From AP-15 sp963777435 (GTDB lineage: Bacteria > Pseudomonadota > Alphaproteobacteria > ATCC43930 > CGMCC-115725), in the NCBI GenBank assembly GCA_963777435.1, contig CAVZQT010000004.1:186001-250000 (forward strand): a DNA stretch of 64,000 nucleotides. The letters run 5' to 3'. The notes under the pieces are model-generated. The model saw only the letters and a list, made by a program, of their open reading frames with translations. It had not been told where the DNA came from and did not search any database. Each line of letters starts with the position of its first letter. Position 1 is the stretch's first letter. The position numbers were made by a program, and so were the translations under genes. Of the stretch, positions 42,023-52,192 are shown in pieces.

Positions 42023-43642
42023 ATGACAACGGCGGAAGAGACCTACGACTTTATCGTCACCGGAGCCGGCTCGGCGGGCTGCGCTGTTGCCGGGCGCCTC
42101 AGCGAATCCGGAAAATATCGCGTGCTGTTGCTCGAAGCGGGCGGGCGCGACACCAATCCGTGGATACACATCCCGCTCGGCTACACCAAAACCTTTACCA
42201 ATCCGCAAGTGAACTGGATGTTCGAGAGCGAGCCCGAACAACAGCTCAATGGCCGCACCCTTTACCAGCCGCGCGGCAAAGTTCTGGGCGGCACCAGTTC
42301 TATCAACGGCATGGTGTACATGCGCGGCACCGCGACCGATTACGATGGCTGGCGCCAGCGTGGCTGTGAGGGTTGGGACTGGGACTCGGTCTTGCCGTTT
42401 TTCAAAAAGGCCGAAGACCAGGAACGCGGCCCCGACGAGTTCCACGGCGTCGGCGGCCCTTTGCACGTCTCAAACCCGGTGCGCTCGCCGCTCGGCGATG
42501 CAATGGTGCAAGCCGCGATCGAGGCCGGCATCGCGGCAAACGATGATTTCAACGGCGCCCGGCAGGAAGGTGTCGGCTATTACCAGACGACGACCAGCAA
42601 CCGGCGGCGGTGGAGTTCGGCGAGGGCTTATCTCGGCGCGGCACGGGGCCGACAGAATTTGACGGTGGCGACCAATGCGCACGCGACCCGTATCTTGTTC
42701 GAGAACGGCCGCGCTGTGGGGGTCGAATACCAAACGCCGGACGGACGCAAGACCGCCCGGGCGCGCGGCGAAATCGTCGTCTCTGGCGGGGTTTACGGCT
42801 CGCCCCAACTGCTGCAGCTTTCCGGACTAGGCCCGGCCGATCTGTTGGCTGGGTTTGGCATTCCGGTCGTGCGCGATATGCCCGGGGTCGGCGCACGCCT
42901 GCATGACCATTTCAACACCTACCTGGTGTTCCGCTGCCCACAGAAGGTCACGGTCAACGACATGGCGCGCAGCCCGATGCTCAAGGTCATGGCCGCTGCA
43001 CAATACGCGGTCAGCCGCTCCGGCCATCTATCGAACGCCGGAATTTATGCCGGCGCCTTGGTCCGCACCGACCCGCGCCTCGAGCAGCCCGATCTGCAGA
43101 TCAACATGTCCGGCTGGAGCGCGATCGAGCGGCTGCGCACCGGCATCAAGCCGCACCCGTTCTCGGCTTTCACTTTTAGCCCGGTGCATCTGCGCCCGGA
43201 CGGACGCGGCACGGTGCGGATCAAGAGCCCGGATCCGTTGATGCCGCCGGCCATTCAGTTCAATTTTCTGGCGAGCGACAGCGATTTCCAGGCGCTGATC
43301 TACGGCATGCGGCTCAGCCGCAAGATCGCCGCGCAGCCGGCGCTAAAGCCATTCGTTGCCGAGGAAGTTCTGCCCGGCCCGCAATGCGAGAGCGAGGCCG
43401 ACATGATCGAGGAGATCCGCATACGCGGCGTCTCCAACCTGCATCCGGTCGGCACCTGCCGAATGGGCCGCGAGGTTGATGCGGTCGTCGACCCGCGGCT
43501 GCGGGTCTACGGGGTCGCGGGGCTGCGCGTCGCGGACGCCTCAATCATGCCGCAGGTGCCCGGCGGCAACACCAACGCCCCCTCGATTATGATCGGCGAA
43601 AAGTGCGCCGCGATGGTTCTCGAAGACGCGATGGCGGCGTGA
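42023..43642 (+). CDS. GMC-family FAD oxidoreductase (choline dehydrogenase-like)
   Basis: A flavin enzyme of 539 aa that oxidises an alcohol. The FAD motif is DFIVTGAGSAGCAVAGRLSE, followed by the GMC signature GKVLGGTSSINGMVYMRG. The active-site His is in NLHPVGTCRMG, and the last motif is MPQVPGGNTNAPSIMIGEKC. GGGGGAGG lies before the ATG at 42023. Betaine genes are not near, so choline is not proven, and other alcohols are equally possible. Confidence 0.9.
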   Translation: MTTAEETYDFIVTGAGSAGCAVAGRLSESGKYRVLLLEAGGRDTNPWIHIPLGYTKTFTNPQVNWMFESEPEQQLNGRTLYQPRGKVLGGTSSINGMVYMRGTATDYDGWRQRGCEGWDWDSVLPFFKKAEDQERGPDEFHGVGGPLHVSNPVRSPLGDAMVQAAIEAGIAANDDFNGARQEGVGYYQTTTSNRRRWSSARAYLGAARGRQNLTVATNAHATRILFENGRAVGVEYQTPDGRKTARARGEIVVSGGVYGSPQLLQLSGLGPADLLAGFGIPVVRDMPGVGARLHDHFNTYLVFRCPQKVTVNDMARSPMLKVMAAAQYAVSRSGHLSNAGIYAGALVRTDPRLEQPDLQINMSGWSAIERLRTGIKPHPFSAFTFSPVHLRPDGRGTVRIKSPDPLMPPAIQFNFLASDSDFQALIYGMRLSRKIAAQPALKPFVAEEVLPGPQCESEADMIEEIRIRGVSNLHPVGTCRMGREVDAVVDPRLRVYGVAGLRVADASIMPQVPGGNTNAPSIMIGEKCAAMVLEDAMAA

Positions 43643-43649
43643 GCGCGCC

Positions 43650-46166
43650 TCAGGGCTGCGTGTCGCGCCCGTTTCGCACCGGGACGTCCCATATATCGTG
43701 GGCGTAGCCGGCGATCGTGCGGTCGGAAGAGAACCAACCCATGCCGGCGATGTTCATGATAGCCATCCGGCCCCAGCGGTCGCCGTCGCGCCACAAATCG
43801 TCGATTTCAAGCTGAGCGGCGCGATACTCCGCAAAATCCTCGGCCACCATAAACCGATCGCCATATCTGAGCCGGTTGGCGAGCGCGCTGAAGCGGTAAT
43901 GATCGTCGGGGGACAATGCCCCCGCGTCCAATGCTTGAATAACCGCGGCCAGTTCAGGTGAAGCTGCGATCGCCGCAGTCGCATCGAGGCCGTTGCGGCT
44001 GCGCTCGGCGACCTCTTCGGCGCGCAAACCAAAGATGACGATATTCTCGGCGCCGACCCGATCGTGGATTTCGACATTGGCGCCGTCAAGCGTGCCGATC
44101 GTCAAAGCTCCGTTCAGCGCCAGTTTCATGTTGCCGGTGCCGGACGCCTCCATCCCGGCGGTCGAGATCTGCTCGGACAGATCCGCTGCCGGGATGATGA
44201 CTTCGGCAAGGCTCACATTGTAATTCGGAATGAAAACGAGCTTCAGCCGGTCCTCGACCACCGGGTCGTTGTTGATGATCTGCGCTGCATCATTCGCGAG
44301 CTTGATGATTAGTTTGGCCTGGACATAGCTTGGCGCTGCTTTGCCAGCGAATATTTTGACGCGCGGCACCCAATCGGCGTTCGGCTCTGCCAAGATTGCG
44401 TAATATCGGGCGATCGTCTCCAGTAGATTAAGCAGTTGCCGCTTGTACTCATGGATGCGTTTTATCTGTACGTCGAATAATGCGGCAGGATCGAGCCGCA
44501 GCCCGAGCCGATCGCGGATCAGCCGGACCAGAGTTCGCTTGTTGGCGTGCTTGACCGCAGCGAGCCTTTGACGCAACGAGGCGTCGTCGGCGTGCTTGGA
44601 GAGGCCTTGCAGACTGGTCGGATCGTCGAGAATTTCCGGGCCGCATGCCTCTCGCAGAAGAGCCGTCAGGGTGGGGTTCGCCTGATGCAACCAGCGCCGG
44701 AAGGTGATGCCGTTCGTCTTGTCGACAATGCGGTCGGGATAGAGCTGATGAAATTCACGAAACACGCTGCTGCGCATCAATTCGGTATGAAGCACCGACA
44801 CGCCATTGACCCGGTGCGAGCCCAGGAATGCAAGGTTGCCCATGCGCACCCGGCCACTATCGGCATTATCGATCAGGGCTGTCGCGGCGAGGTCCTTGCA
44901 GCCGGTGCAGTCCCGCCGCTGCATCTCGGTTTGGTGTTCGCGGTCCAGGGCCTTGATGATATCGAGGTGCCGCGGCAGCAGACGTTCGAACAACACAACT
45001 GGCCAGCTCTCCAATGCCTCGGGCAACAATGAATGGTTGGTGTAGGAGCAACAGGCCTGGGTGATGTGCCACGCCGCACTCCATGAAACGTTATAGAGAT
45101 CGACGAGCACGCGCATCAGTTCGGCGACCGCGATTGCTGGATGCGTGTCGTTTAGCTGGATCGCCGCCTGTTGCGGCAATGTAGCGATGTTGCCAAACGA
45201 CCTGACGTGGCTATGCACGAGGTCCTGAATTGAAGCCGCGCCAAAGAAATACTCCTGCCGCAGCCGGAGCTCCTGCCCCGCCGGCGTATCGTCGCTGGGG
45301 TACAAGATCTTGGAGATGGCTTCGGCGCGTGCCTGCTGTTCGAGCGCCGCGACATGGTCGCCGTCGTTAAAGACATCGAGCCGTAGTGGATCGACGGCTC
45401 GCGCCGACCACAGCCGCAGCAGATTGACGTGCCGTCCGCGCCAGCCGACGATCGGGGTGTCGTAGGCCACAGCCTGGATCGTTTCATCGGGGAGCCAGAC
45501 AGCACGCCTGCGGCCGTTGACATCCGGGTGATCGACCCGCCCGCCATATTGAATGTCGTAAACGATCTCCGGCCGCTCGAACTCCCACGGGTTGCCGAAC
45601 GACAGCCAATGTTCCGGGAATTCCTGTTGCCAGCCATCCTTGATCACCTGGCGAAACAACCCGTGGTCATAGCGGATTCCGTACCCGCAGGCCGGAATCC
45701 CGAGCGCCGACATGCTGTCCATAAAGCAGGCCGCGAGCCGCCCAAGACCGCCATTTCCCAGGGCCGCGTCAGGCTCGGCCAACCGCATACGATCAAGATC
45801 GACGCCGAGATCACCCAACGCCACACGGACTGTATCGGTCAGGCGCAAATTCTCGACCACGTCGCTGAACAGCCGGCCGATTAGAAATTCCAATGACAAA
45901 TAATAAACCCGCTTGCGCCCTTTCGCCTGGCTCGCACGCTCGGCCGCAAGCCACCGGTGAATGACCCGGTCGCGAAGCGCAAGAGCAGTGGCGACAAACC
46001 AGTCGCGCTCGGTCGCGGCGGGCGCATGCTTGCCGACCGCCAAAGTCAGCTTTGCCAGCACCGTCGATGAGAATTCCCGGACATCTTCCTCGCACGGTGG
46101 CATGTCGAGGATGCCTGGCAATAGCCCGTTTTCGGACATTTCCTGTTCACTTCTGTTCGATGCCAT
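43650..46166 (-). CDS. glgP: Glycogen phosphorylase
   Basis: Releases glucose-1-phosphate from glycogen or maltodextrin using pyridoxal phosphate. The 838 aa include VYYLSLEFLIGRLFSDVVEN, DAALGNGGLGRLAACFMDSM and the PLP site EASGTGNMKLALNGALTIGT, whose Lys binds the cofactor. Start ATG 46166 is a choice: a later ATG (about 46139) is possible, and the longer frame upstream is not coding. No other glycogen genes are adjacent. It converges with the GMC gene. Confidence 0.93.
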   Translation of the reverse strand: MASNRSEQEMSENGLLPGILDMPPCEEDVREFSSTVLAKLTLAVGKHAPAATERDWFVATALALRDRVIHRWLAAERASQAKGRKRVYYLSLEFLIGRLFSDVVENLRLTDTVRVALGDLGVDLDRMRLAEPDAALGNGGLGRLAACFMDSMSALGIPACGYGIRYDHGLFRQVIKDGWQQEFPEHWLSFGNPWEFERPEIVYDIQYGGRVDHPDVNGRRRAVWLPDETIQAVAYDTPIVGWRGRHVNLLRLWSARAVDPLRLDVFNDGDHVAALEQQARAEAISKILYPSDDTPAGQELRLRQEYFFGAASIQDLVHSHVRSFGNIATLPQQAAIQLNDTHPAIAVAELMRVLVDLYNVSWSAAWHITQACCSYTNHSLLPEALESWPVVLFERLLPRHLDIIKALDREHQTEMQRRDCTGCKDLAATALIDNADSGRVRMGNLAFLGSHRVNGVSVLHTELMRSSVFREFHQLYPDRIVDKTNGITFRRWLHQANPTLTALLREACGPEILDDPTSLQGLSKHADDASLRQRLAAVKHANKRTLVRLIRDRLGLRLDPAALFDVQIKRIHEYKRQLLNLLETIARYYAILAEPNADWVPRVKIFAGKAAPSYVQAKLIIKLANDAAQIINNDPVVEDRLKLVFIPNYNVSLAEVIIPAADLSEQISTAGMEASGTGNMKLALNGALTIGTLDGANVEIHDRVGAENIVIFGLRAEEVAERSRNGLDATAAIAASPELAAVIQALDAGALSPDDHYRFSALANRLRYGDRFMVAEDFAEYRAAQLEIDDLWRDGDRWGRMAIMNIAGMGWFSSDRTIAGYAHDIWDVPVRNGRDTQP

Positions 46167-46384
46167 TTTGGGAACTCTGATCTGTCCAATTTGCGTGTCG
46201 CAAGCTTCGCCTTCCGGATGACGCTCGTTAGAGGATGTCAACCGACAGTTACGCCAGCAATGCGGGAGGCGCAACGGCGCCGGACAGCGCCAACCCGGTT
46301 CATCGACCTGGTCTGTGCCAATGGCGTCCCGCAGTGATGGGCCTCTGTGCGGGGGTGTCGGTTTGGTCGGGGGCAAGTTCGTGC

Positions 46385-46645
46385 CGCGACCTGATCAGGC
46401 TGAAACCCAGCGAGTATTGGCGCCGGCAGTGTCGCGCCACTTTCCAATACGACCGGATCGGCGCCAAGCTCGTCGAGGATATCGGCGTCGAGACGCTGAT
46501 GTGGGGCTCGGACTACCCCCATCCCGACGGCGTGTGGCCCGAATCGTCGAAATATATCGACGAGCAGTTCGCAGGTTGGTCCGCCGAAATCGTGCACAAG
46601 ATCACCTGCGAGAACGCGGGCAAATTCTACGGGCTGATCAACTAA
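46385..46645 (+). pseudogene. C-terminal fragment of an amidohydrolase-2 family gene
   Basis: About 85 residues match the end of a metal-dependent hydrolase (TIM barrel): PSEYWRRQCRATFQYDRIG, then GVETLMWGSDYPHPDGVWPE and ITCENAGKFYGLIN. The active-site aspartate region GSDYPH is present, but the N-terminal two-thirds with the metal histidines is missing and the upstream sequence is unrelated. This is a truncated remnant between glgP and pleD. Confidence 0.7.
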
Positions 46646-46659
46646 CCCGGGCCTCCGTT

Positions 46660-46686
46660 TCCTTCTCCCCGCTTTGGGGAGAAGGA
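46660..46686. terminator. Perfect 11-bp hairpin after the amidohydrolase remnant
   Basis: TCCTTCTCCCC pairs with GGGGAGAAGGA across the loop GCTTT. No T-run follows on either side, so this could be a palindromic intergenic repeat of the CTTCTCCCC type rather than a classical terminator. Confidence 0.5.
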
Positions 46687-46819
46687 GCACACCTGAGACT
46701 GCTTCATCGGTATTTCCGGCGTCACAGGCGTAAACGGTTGCCGCCCGCTCGTGCGATTGCCGAGCGCGACCTCTACTCTGGCCCATACCTGGCGAGTAAC
46801 CGTGCCGAACAGCGGCTAA

Positions 46820-48238
46820 TCACAACCGAATGCGTTCGTCGGAAGGTAGCGCCGGACCGCGCAGATGCGGCGCCGGCTGCTCAGTGCGCGCGACAATCCG
46901 GTTCCGGCCAGTCGATTTCGCTTCATAGAGGGCATTGTCTGCGCGTCTGAGGAACTGGTCGCGATCTTCATAACCACCGTTTGCGGTCGTTACCCCGATG
47001 CTGATCGTTACCGCCAGCGGCTCGCTTACAGCCGGCAGCGCGAACGGCTGGTTCGCGACACCAAGCCGCAGCCGGTCCGCCACTGCGGCGGCGATTGCAA
47101 GACTTGTCTCAGGCATCACGACGGCAAATTCCTCACCGCCAAGACGGGCGACAAGGTCGACACTGCGCACATTGTTGCGAGCTCGGCAGGCGATCTGCCG
47201 CAGAACCTCATCCCCGGCGGCGTGGCCGTAGGTATCGTTGACCCGCTTGAAATGATCGATGTCGAACATCAGCAGCGCGGCGCCGATACCGTCATCATTC
47301 ACCCGCGCCATCAGCTCGTCCAGGTGAGCGAACAAGTAACGCCGGTTGTGTAGGCCCGTCAGTTCGTCGGTCAGCGCTAATGATAGGCTGCGACGGTAAT
47401 TCTCGTTCAGCCGGTTCTGCAAGCGCTGGCGGCGGATTTGGGTATTGGTGCGCGCCAGCAGCTCATTGCGGTCCACCGGGCGCACCAAGTAATCATTGGC
47501 CCCGAGATCCAGTCCTTTGGCGAGACGCGGCAGGTCGCGACTCGCAGCAACGAGCAGAATAGGCAATTGCCGTAACACGTCGCTCGAACGGCATTGTGAG
47601 ACAAAACGCAACGTATCGAGGTTGGGCGCGGTCAGGCTGGCAATCATCAAGTCGGTCTCTTCTTCGAGACATGATTGAGCCTCGGAGCAGCTGGCGACCG
47701 ACGTCACGTGATGCGCAGCGGCCAAGGCTTCCGTCATCTTGGCGCCGGCGAGTGGATCTTCTTCGATGATCAGGATCCTCGCGGGCCCTCGGTCAAGATC
47801 CGCTCGCGTTTCGCTCCCGCCCAACCGCCCGCAAATCTCGTCGCGCAAACGCCATTCGTGCATCATGCGTCTAAGCCGCACCAGCGAACGCACCCGGGCA
47901 AAGAGAGCGATGTCCGCAACCGGTTTCGTCAGGAAATCATCAGCGCCGGCTTCAAGGCCGCGGACGCGGTTCGCGGCATCCGACAAGGCCGTGACCATGA
48001 CCACCGGCAGATCCGCGGTTCGCGGGTTGGACTTCAATTGCCGGCAAACCTCGAACCCGTCCATCCGCGGCATCATGACATCGAGTAATATGACATCGGG
48101 CATTTCCGCGGCGGCGATATCCAGGGCCGAAGGTCCACTGGACGCAGTAAGCACGTCGAAATATTCTGACGTAAGCTTTGCCTCGAGGAGCTTGACGTTG
48201 AGGTCCAGGTCGTCGACAACCAGCACTCGACCAGTCAT
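46820..48238 (-). CDS. pleD: PleD-like response regulator with diguanylate cyclase domain
   Basis: Makes cyclic di-GMP, which controls the motile-to-sessile switch. The 472 aa hold REC1 (about 1-120, phosphoacceptor D53 in ILLDVMMPRMDG), REC2 (about 150-270) and a GGDEF domain whose active site reads RLGGEEFAVVMPE. REC2 lacks the acceptor Asp (MIASLTAPNLD), as expected of the adaptor domain in PleD. It lies 41 bases downstream of divK on the same strand, the Caulobacter arrangement. Confidence 0.93.
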   Translation of the reverse strand: MTGRVLVVDDLDLNVKLLEAKLTSEYFDVLTASSGPSALDIAAAEMPDVILLDVMMPRMDGFEVCRQLKSNPRTADLPVVMVTALSDAANRVRGLEAGADDFLTKPVADIALFARVRSLVRLRRMMHEWRLRDEICGRLGGSETRADLDRGPARILIIEEDPLAGAKMTEALAAAHHVTSVASCSEAQSCLEEETDLMIASLTAPNLDTLRFVSQCRSSDVLRQLPILLVAASRDLPRLAKGLDLGANDYLVRPVDRNELLARTNTQIRRQRLQNRLNENYRRSLSLALTDELTGLHNRRYLFAHLDELMARVNDDGIGAALLMFDIDHFKRVNDTYGHAAGDEVLRQIACRARNNVRSVDLVARLGGEEFAVVMPETSLAIAAAVADRLRLGVANQPFALPAVSEPLAVTISIGVTTANGGYEDRDQFLRRADNALYEAKSTGRNRIVARTEQPAPHLRGPALPSDERIRL

Positions 48239-48279
48239 GACGGGCCCTCTTGTTCAGAGATATTGCTGACAGGCACGAG

Positions 48280-48687
48280 TCACGGAAGAAAACGTTGAAC
48301 GGTCTGCAGAAATCCGGCAATCGATATTGGCTTCGCGATGTAATCCTCACAGCCGCCACCGCGAATTCTTTCCCGGTCCCCCTTCATTGCGAAAGCAGTA
48401 ATGGCGATAACCGGGATCAGCTGCAGATCTTTGTCCTTCTTTAATAATCTGGTTACCTCCAGGCCGGAGATCTGCGGCAGCTGAATGTCCATCAGGATCA
48501 AATCCGGGCGGTGGCGCCGAGCCAGTTCAAGCGCCTGGTTACCGTCCTTGGTTTGCAGGGTGTCGTAACCATGCGCCGTTAACAAGTCGTTAAACAACTT
48601 CATATTGAGTTCGTTGTCTTCAACGATCAATACCTTCTGCCGGCGCGGCTCCGGACCCGGTTCGCTACTGGGAGTTTCGGCCGTCAT
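48280..48687 (-). CDS. divK: Single-domain response regulator DivK
   Basis: A 135-aa receiver with KVLIVEDNELNMKLFNDL, the phosphoacceptor D67 in PDLILMDIQLPQISG, and the conserved Lys in DYIAKPISI. In alphaproteobacteria it links the histidine kinases DivJ and PleC to the cell cycle. The start at 48687 (MTAETPSS) is chosen. The long upstream extension in this frame lies inside the divergent ROK gene and is not real. The first 16 residues are an acidic/proline tail not present in all DivK proteins. Confidence 0.92.
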   Translation of the reverse strand: MTAETPSSEPGPEPRRQKVLIVEDNELNMKLFNDLLTAHGYDTLQTKDGNQALELARRHRPDLILMDIQLPQISGLEVTRLLKKDKDLQLIPVIAITAFAMKGDRERIRGGGCEDYIAKPISIAGFLQTVQRFLP

Positions 48688-48855
48688 GCTCCTCGGGCCT
48701 GTAAAAACCTGGATTGAGACCTCGGGGTCATAAAGCACCGAGGGCGAGCGGCAACATCCACTCCACAACTGCTCGGGGATCAGGCTTAATCGTAGCGGTT
48801 TAAAATTTGATGAGTACTTTGGCGCGTATGCCGCTCTGGACCTAAATAGGGACCA

Positions 48856-49773
48856 ATGACAGGCCTTCGTATCGGCATCGATCTGGGGGGCAGCAAAATT
48901 GAGGGGGCCGCGATCGGCGCTCAGGGCAACGTGCGCGTCCGCCGCAGGGTCTCCACCCCTGCAGGCGATTATCCGGGCACGATCGCCGCAATCGTCGCCA
49001 CAATTCAGGCGATCGAACGAGAAATTGGCGAGCGGGCCTCTGTTGGTGTCGCCATGCCCGGCGCTATTTCGCCCGCCACGGGTCTCGTCAAGAACGCCAA
49101 TTCGACCTGTCTGAATGGGCGCCCACTTCATCGCGATCTCGAAGCGGCGCTGGGGCGGCCGGTGCGCGTGGCGAACGACGCCAATTGTTTTGCCCTTTCT
49201 GAGGCGACCGATGGTGCCGCGGCGGGGTATTGTACCGTGTTCGGCGTCATTCTCGGGACCGGGGTCGGGGGTGGGATCGCGATCGATCGTCATATCCTCG
49301 TGGGCGCCAATGCGATTTGCGGCGAATGGGGCCACAACCCACTGCCATGGCCAACGAGAGACGAACGGCCTGGCCCCGACTGTTATTGCGGCCGGTCGGG
49401 CTGTATCGAGAGTTTTTTGTCGGGGCCGGCGATGGCGGCCGATCATCGCCGCCATTTTGGAGCGGACGCGAACCCTGCCGAGATCGTCAGAGCCGCTGAG
49501 CACGGTGACGCGCGTTGCCGCGCGACATTGGCGCGATATATCGACCGGCTGGCGCGCGGCTTGGCTATGGTGATCAATCTGATCGATCCCGATGCGATCG
49601 TTCTCGGTGGCGGTTTGTCGCAGATCGATTTGCTCTACCGCGAAGTGCCGCGGATTTGGGGCCGTTACATCTTTTCAGACCGGGTCGAGACCCGGCTGCT
49701 CGCGCCCGCCTATGGCGATGCGAGCGGGGTGCGCGGGGCGGCTTGGCTGTGGCCGCCGGAGGTTGCGCCCTGA
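48856..49773 (+). CDS. ROK-family sugar kinase (fructokinase-like)
   Basis: A 305-aa sugar kinase with the ATP motif GIDLGGSKIEGAAIG, the catalytic DAN (VANDANCFALSEA), GTGVGGGIAIDRHI and the zinc site CYCGRSGCIESFLSGPA. The sequence is nearest to Mak-type fructokinases, but glucose or N-acetylglucosamine cannot be excluded. It is divergent from divK. The dinB gene overlaps its end by about 25 bases. Confidence 0.9.
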   Translation: MTGLRIGIDLGGSKIEGAAIGAQGNVRVRRRVSTPAGDYPGTIAAIVATIQAIEREIGERASVGVAMPGAISPATGLVKNANSTCLNGRPLHRDLEAALGRPVRVANDANCFALSEATDGAAAGYCTVFGVILGTGVGGGIAIDRHILVGANAICGEWGHNPLPWPTRDERPGPDCYCGRSGCIESFLSGPAMAADHRRHFGADANPAEIVRAAEHGDARCRATLARYIDRLARGLAMVINLIDPDAIVLGGGLSQIDLLYREVPRIWGRYIFSDRVETRLLAPAYGDASGVRGAAWLWPPEVAP

Positions 49774-51089
49774 CAACGCTGTGCCGCGACTGCAGCGTTC
49801 TGTTCGCGCGGCCACCGCCCGACGGACGCTGCGGGCGCTGCGCATCGCCGCGTCTCGTCAGCCATCCGGCGCTCGCCGAACTTACGATCGCCCACATCGA
49901 TTGCGACGCCTTTTACGCCTCTGTCGAAAAGCGAGACCAGCCACAACTCGCCGATCGGCCGGTAATTGTCGGCGGCGGCAAGCGCGGGGTTGTGCTCGCC
50001 TGCTGTTATGTCGCCCGGCTCTACGGGGTGCGCTCGGCAATGCCGATGTTCAAAGCCTTGGCCGCATGTCCCGATGCCGAAGTGATCCGCCCCAATATGG
50101 CGAAGTATCGCGAGGTCGGACGGGCAGTGCGCGCGGAAATGCGCAAACTCACCCCGTCGGTTGAGCCGATCTCGATCGATGAGGCCTTTCTTGATCTATC
50201 GGGAACCGAGGCGCTTCACGGTTCTGCCCCGGCGCAAACACTCGCAAGCCTCGCCCGCCAAATCGAGGCGACATTCGGCATCAGCCTTTCGATCGGGCTT
50301 AGCAACAACAAGTTTCTCGCCAAAATCGCTTCGGATCTCGATAAGCCGCGCGGCTTCGCGGTGTTGAGCCGTGGCGATGCGCCGGCATTCCTCGCCAACA
50401 AACCGGTCTCGTTACTGTGGGGGGTCGGGGCGGCGCTGCAGCGCCGGCTTGCCGCCGATGGGATTGCGCAGATCGGCCAGTTGGCGGCGCTGGGTGAACA
50501 TGAGCTGGCAACGCGGTACGGCCGGTTGGGGGCGCACCTCGCCTGCCTCGCCCTCGGTATCGACAGCCGTGCGGTCCTCGCTGATGCCGCGGCGAAATCA
50601 ATTTCGGCGGAAACTACCTTGCCGCAGGACGAGGCGGACGCTGCAGCACTTGCTCAAATCCTTTGGCCGCTTTGCGAGCGGGTTTCGGCGCATTTGAAAA
50701 CGGCATCGCTCGCGGCTGGCGCCGTGACTCTAAAGCTCAAGACCGCTGACTTTCGGCTGCGGACGCGCTCCCGCCGTCTCGCCGAACCGACGCAACTCGC
50801 CGAAATCTTGTTTAGCGTCGCTTCGCCGCTTCTCACTGTCGAAGCCGATGGTCGTGTGCTGTTTCGCTTAATCGGCATCGGCGCCGACATGCTCGCCGAA
50901 CAGAGCCAAGCCGACCGCCCGACCCTGTTCGAGCGCGAACTAGGCAAGCCACGCCGGCTTGAACGCGCGATTGACAATATTCGTGACAAGCTGGGCGAGG
51001 GAGCAGTGCGCCGCGGGCGAGCGCTCGATGTCGGCGTCGGTACGACCGCAGATAGCGCCTCACGCACCGAGCGGCGCAACCGCGAGTAA
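49749..51089 (+). CDS. dinB: DNA polymerase IV (Y family) with N-terminal zinc ribbon
   Basis: An error-prone lesion-bypass polymerase. The first about 35 residues have two CxxC pairs (LCRDC and RCGRC), a zinc-ribbon-like extension seen in some alphaproteobacterial DinB proteins. The catalytic part reads IAHIDCDAFYASVEKRD, then SIDEAFLDLSG with the metal acids, and the little-finger domain ends GVGTTADSASRTE. Start is GTG 49749 by frame and homology, overlapping the ROK gene. A CTG at 49770 cannot be excluded. About 446 aa. Confidence 0.92.
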   Translation: MAAGGCALTTLCRDCSVLFARPPPDGRCGRCASPRLVSHPALAELTIAHIDCDAFYASVEKRDQPQLADRPVIVGGGKRGVVLACCYVARLYGVRSAMPMFKALAACPDAEVIRPNMAKYREVGRAVRAEMRKLTPSVEPISIDEAFLDLSGTEALHGSAPAQTLASLARQIEATFGISLSIGLSNNKFLAKIASDLDKPRGFAVLSRGDAPAFLANKPVSLLWGVGAALQRRLAADGIAQIGQLAALGEHELATRYGRLGAHLACLALGIDSRAVLADAAAKSISAETTLPQDEADAAALAQILWPLCERVSAHLKTASLAAGAVTLKLKTADFRLRTRSRRLAEPTQLAEILFSVASPLLTVEADGRVLFRLIGIGADMLAEQSQADRPTLFERELGKPRRLERAIDNIRDKLGEGAVRRGRALDVGVGTTADSASRTERRNRE

Positions 51090-51111
51090 TCGCCGCCGAG
51101 CGGCCAAAGCG

Positions 51112-51918
51112 TCAGCAGTTCGGCTTGCCCAGCGATTCAATGTCCTCGAGCTTGGCGCGGATCGAATAATCGCCGTAGTCGATCACCATGTTCCGCGAAA
51201 CTCCGTTGTCGAGAAGGTCCATGCCGAGTTCGTAATCCGGCTCCTCGGCTTTGGCATCGACCGGAAAGAAGGCGAGCCGAACTCGCCAGCCCGGCCGATC
51301 AACCAGCGGTCCAAGTTTCACCGAGACCGGATCGGTACTTATCTTAACTCCGATCACGGCCGAGACCTGAACGGCGTTTTCGTCGGTGGCGCCATCGAAT
51401 ACTTGGCGAGTCACAAAAGTCGCGCCCGCTTTGGCTTTGTCGATCAGCAATATCGTGTGGGCGCTCGGGAACAAGACCCCCGGGGCTAATTTTAATGTTT
51501 GGGTCTGGGGTTTGGTAAATACGGCGACGCCTCCCTTTCCGGGTCCGTCGAGCTTTGCCTCTCCTCGAACTTCCTGGTCAACTTCGCCGTTCCGCGTTTG
51601 TCGCTGATTGAAGCGATAGTGCAATCCGTCCTTTGACTCCCAAGTCACGAATGTCGAAGTGACGTCGACATCGCGGCTCTCGGCATAGCGCATCTTTAGC
51701 CGATAACGCTGTTCGATGGTCCAGCCGTCGCAGGTTTCGCCCCATTCGTAATCCATTGCTCCGGTCGCTGCGACGACACCCAAATCGGCCAAAGTCGATC
51801 CCAGGGTCATCGTGTAGAGTGCGCGATGCGGCATTATCTCGGCCGCCGCCACCGGTAACAACGGCGATAGAGCAGCGCCTACCACGATGGCGATCAGGGC
51901 CAAGCAACGCCGGATCAC
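51112..51918 (-). CDS. EipB-family envelope integrity protein (DUF1849)
   Basis: An exported periplasmic protein of 268 aa that, in Brucella, maintains the cell envelope. It has a signal peptide (about residues 1-25, ending PVAAAE), AEIMPHRALYTMTLGS at the mature start, ETCDGWTIEQRYRLKMRY and the terminal GKPNC. The two cysteines (in CDGW and at the very end) form a disulfide in the family. Start GTG 51918 is chosen because GGGGAGGAG lies 6 bases upstream. The ATG at 51984 has no such site. Confidence 0.9.
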   Translation of the reverse strand: MIRRCLALIAIVVGAALSPLLPVAAAEIMPHRALYTMTLGSTLADLGVVAATGAMDYEWGETCDGWTIEQRYRLKMRYAESRDVDVTSTFVTWESKDGLHYRFNQRQTRNGEVDQEVRGEAKLDGPGKGGVAVFTKPQTQTLKLAPGVLFPSAHTILLIDKAKAGATFVTRQVFDGATDENAVQVSAVIGVKISTDPVSVKLGPLVDRPGWRVRLAFFPVDAKAEEPDYELGMDLLDNGVSRNMVIDYGDYSIRAKLEDIESLGKPNC

Positions 51919-52192
51919 CGCAAACTCCTCCCCGTTCCGACGAAATGCTGCGGTGCGGACCGCTCTCCATTCATTTCCGTGCAATCCTCATTAAGACGTC
52001 AGCATCTCGGCCACGGAAGCGAGCGCTCGCGGGCGCCTGAGAAGCTACACAGCCACCCGGACCGCTGTCCGCCTAGCATTGGTAATCGCACCGGTGAAGG
52101 CAAGATTTAGGAAGCGGCTGCGGCAATCTCGGTTGTTGATTTGCGATGGCCAGCCGATGCCACCTATCACAAACGTCGAATTTTGTCAGAAA

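Noticed and set aside
48280..49503. A longer DivK with about 270 extra N-terminal residues
   Set aside because: The extension lies antisense inside the ROK kinase gene and has no domain. DivK starts at 48687.
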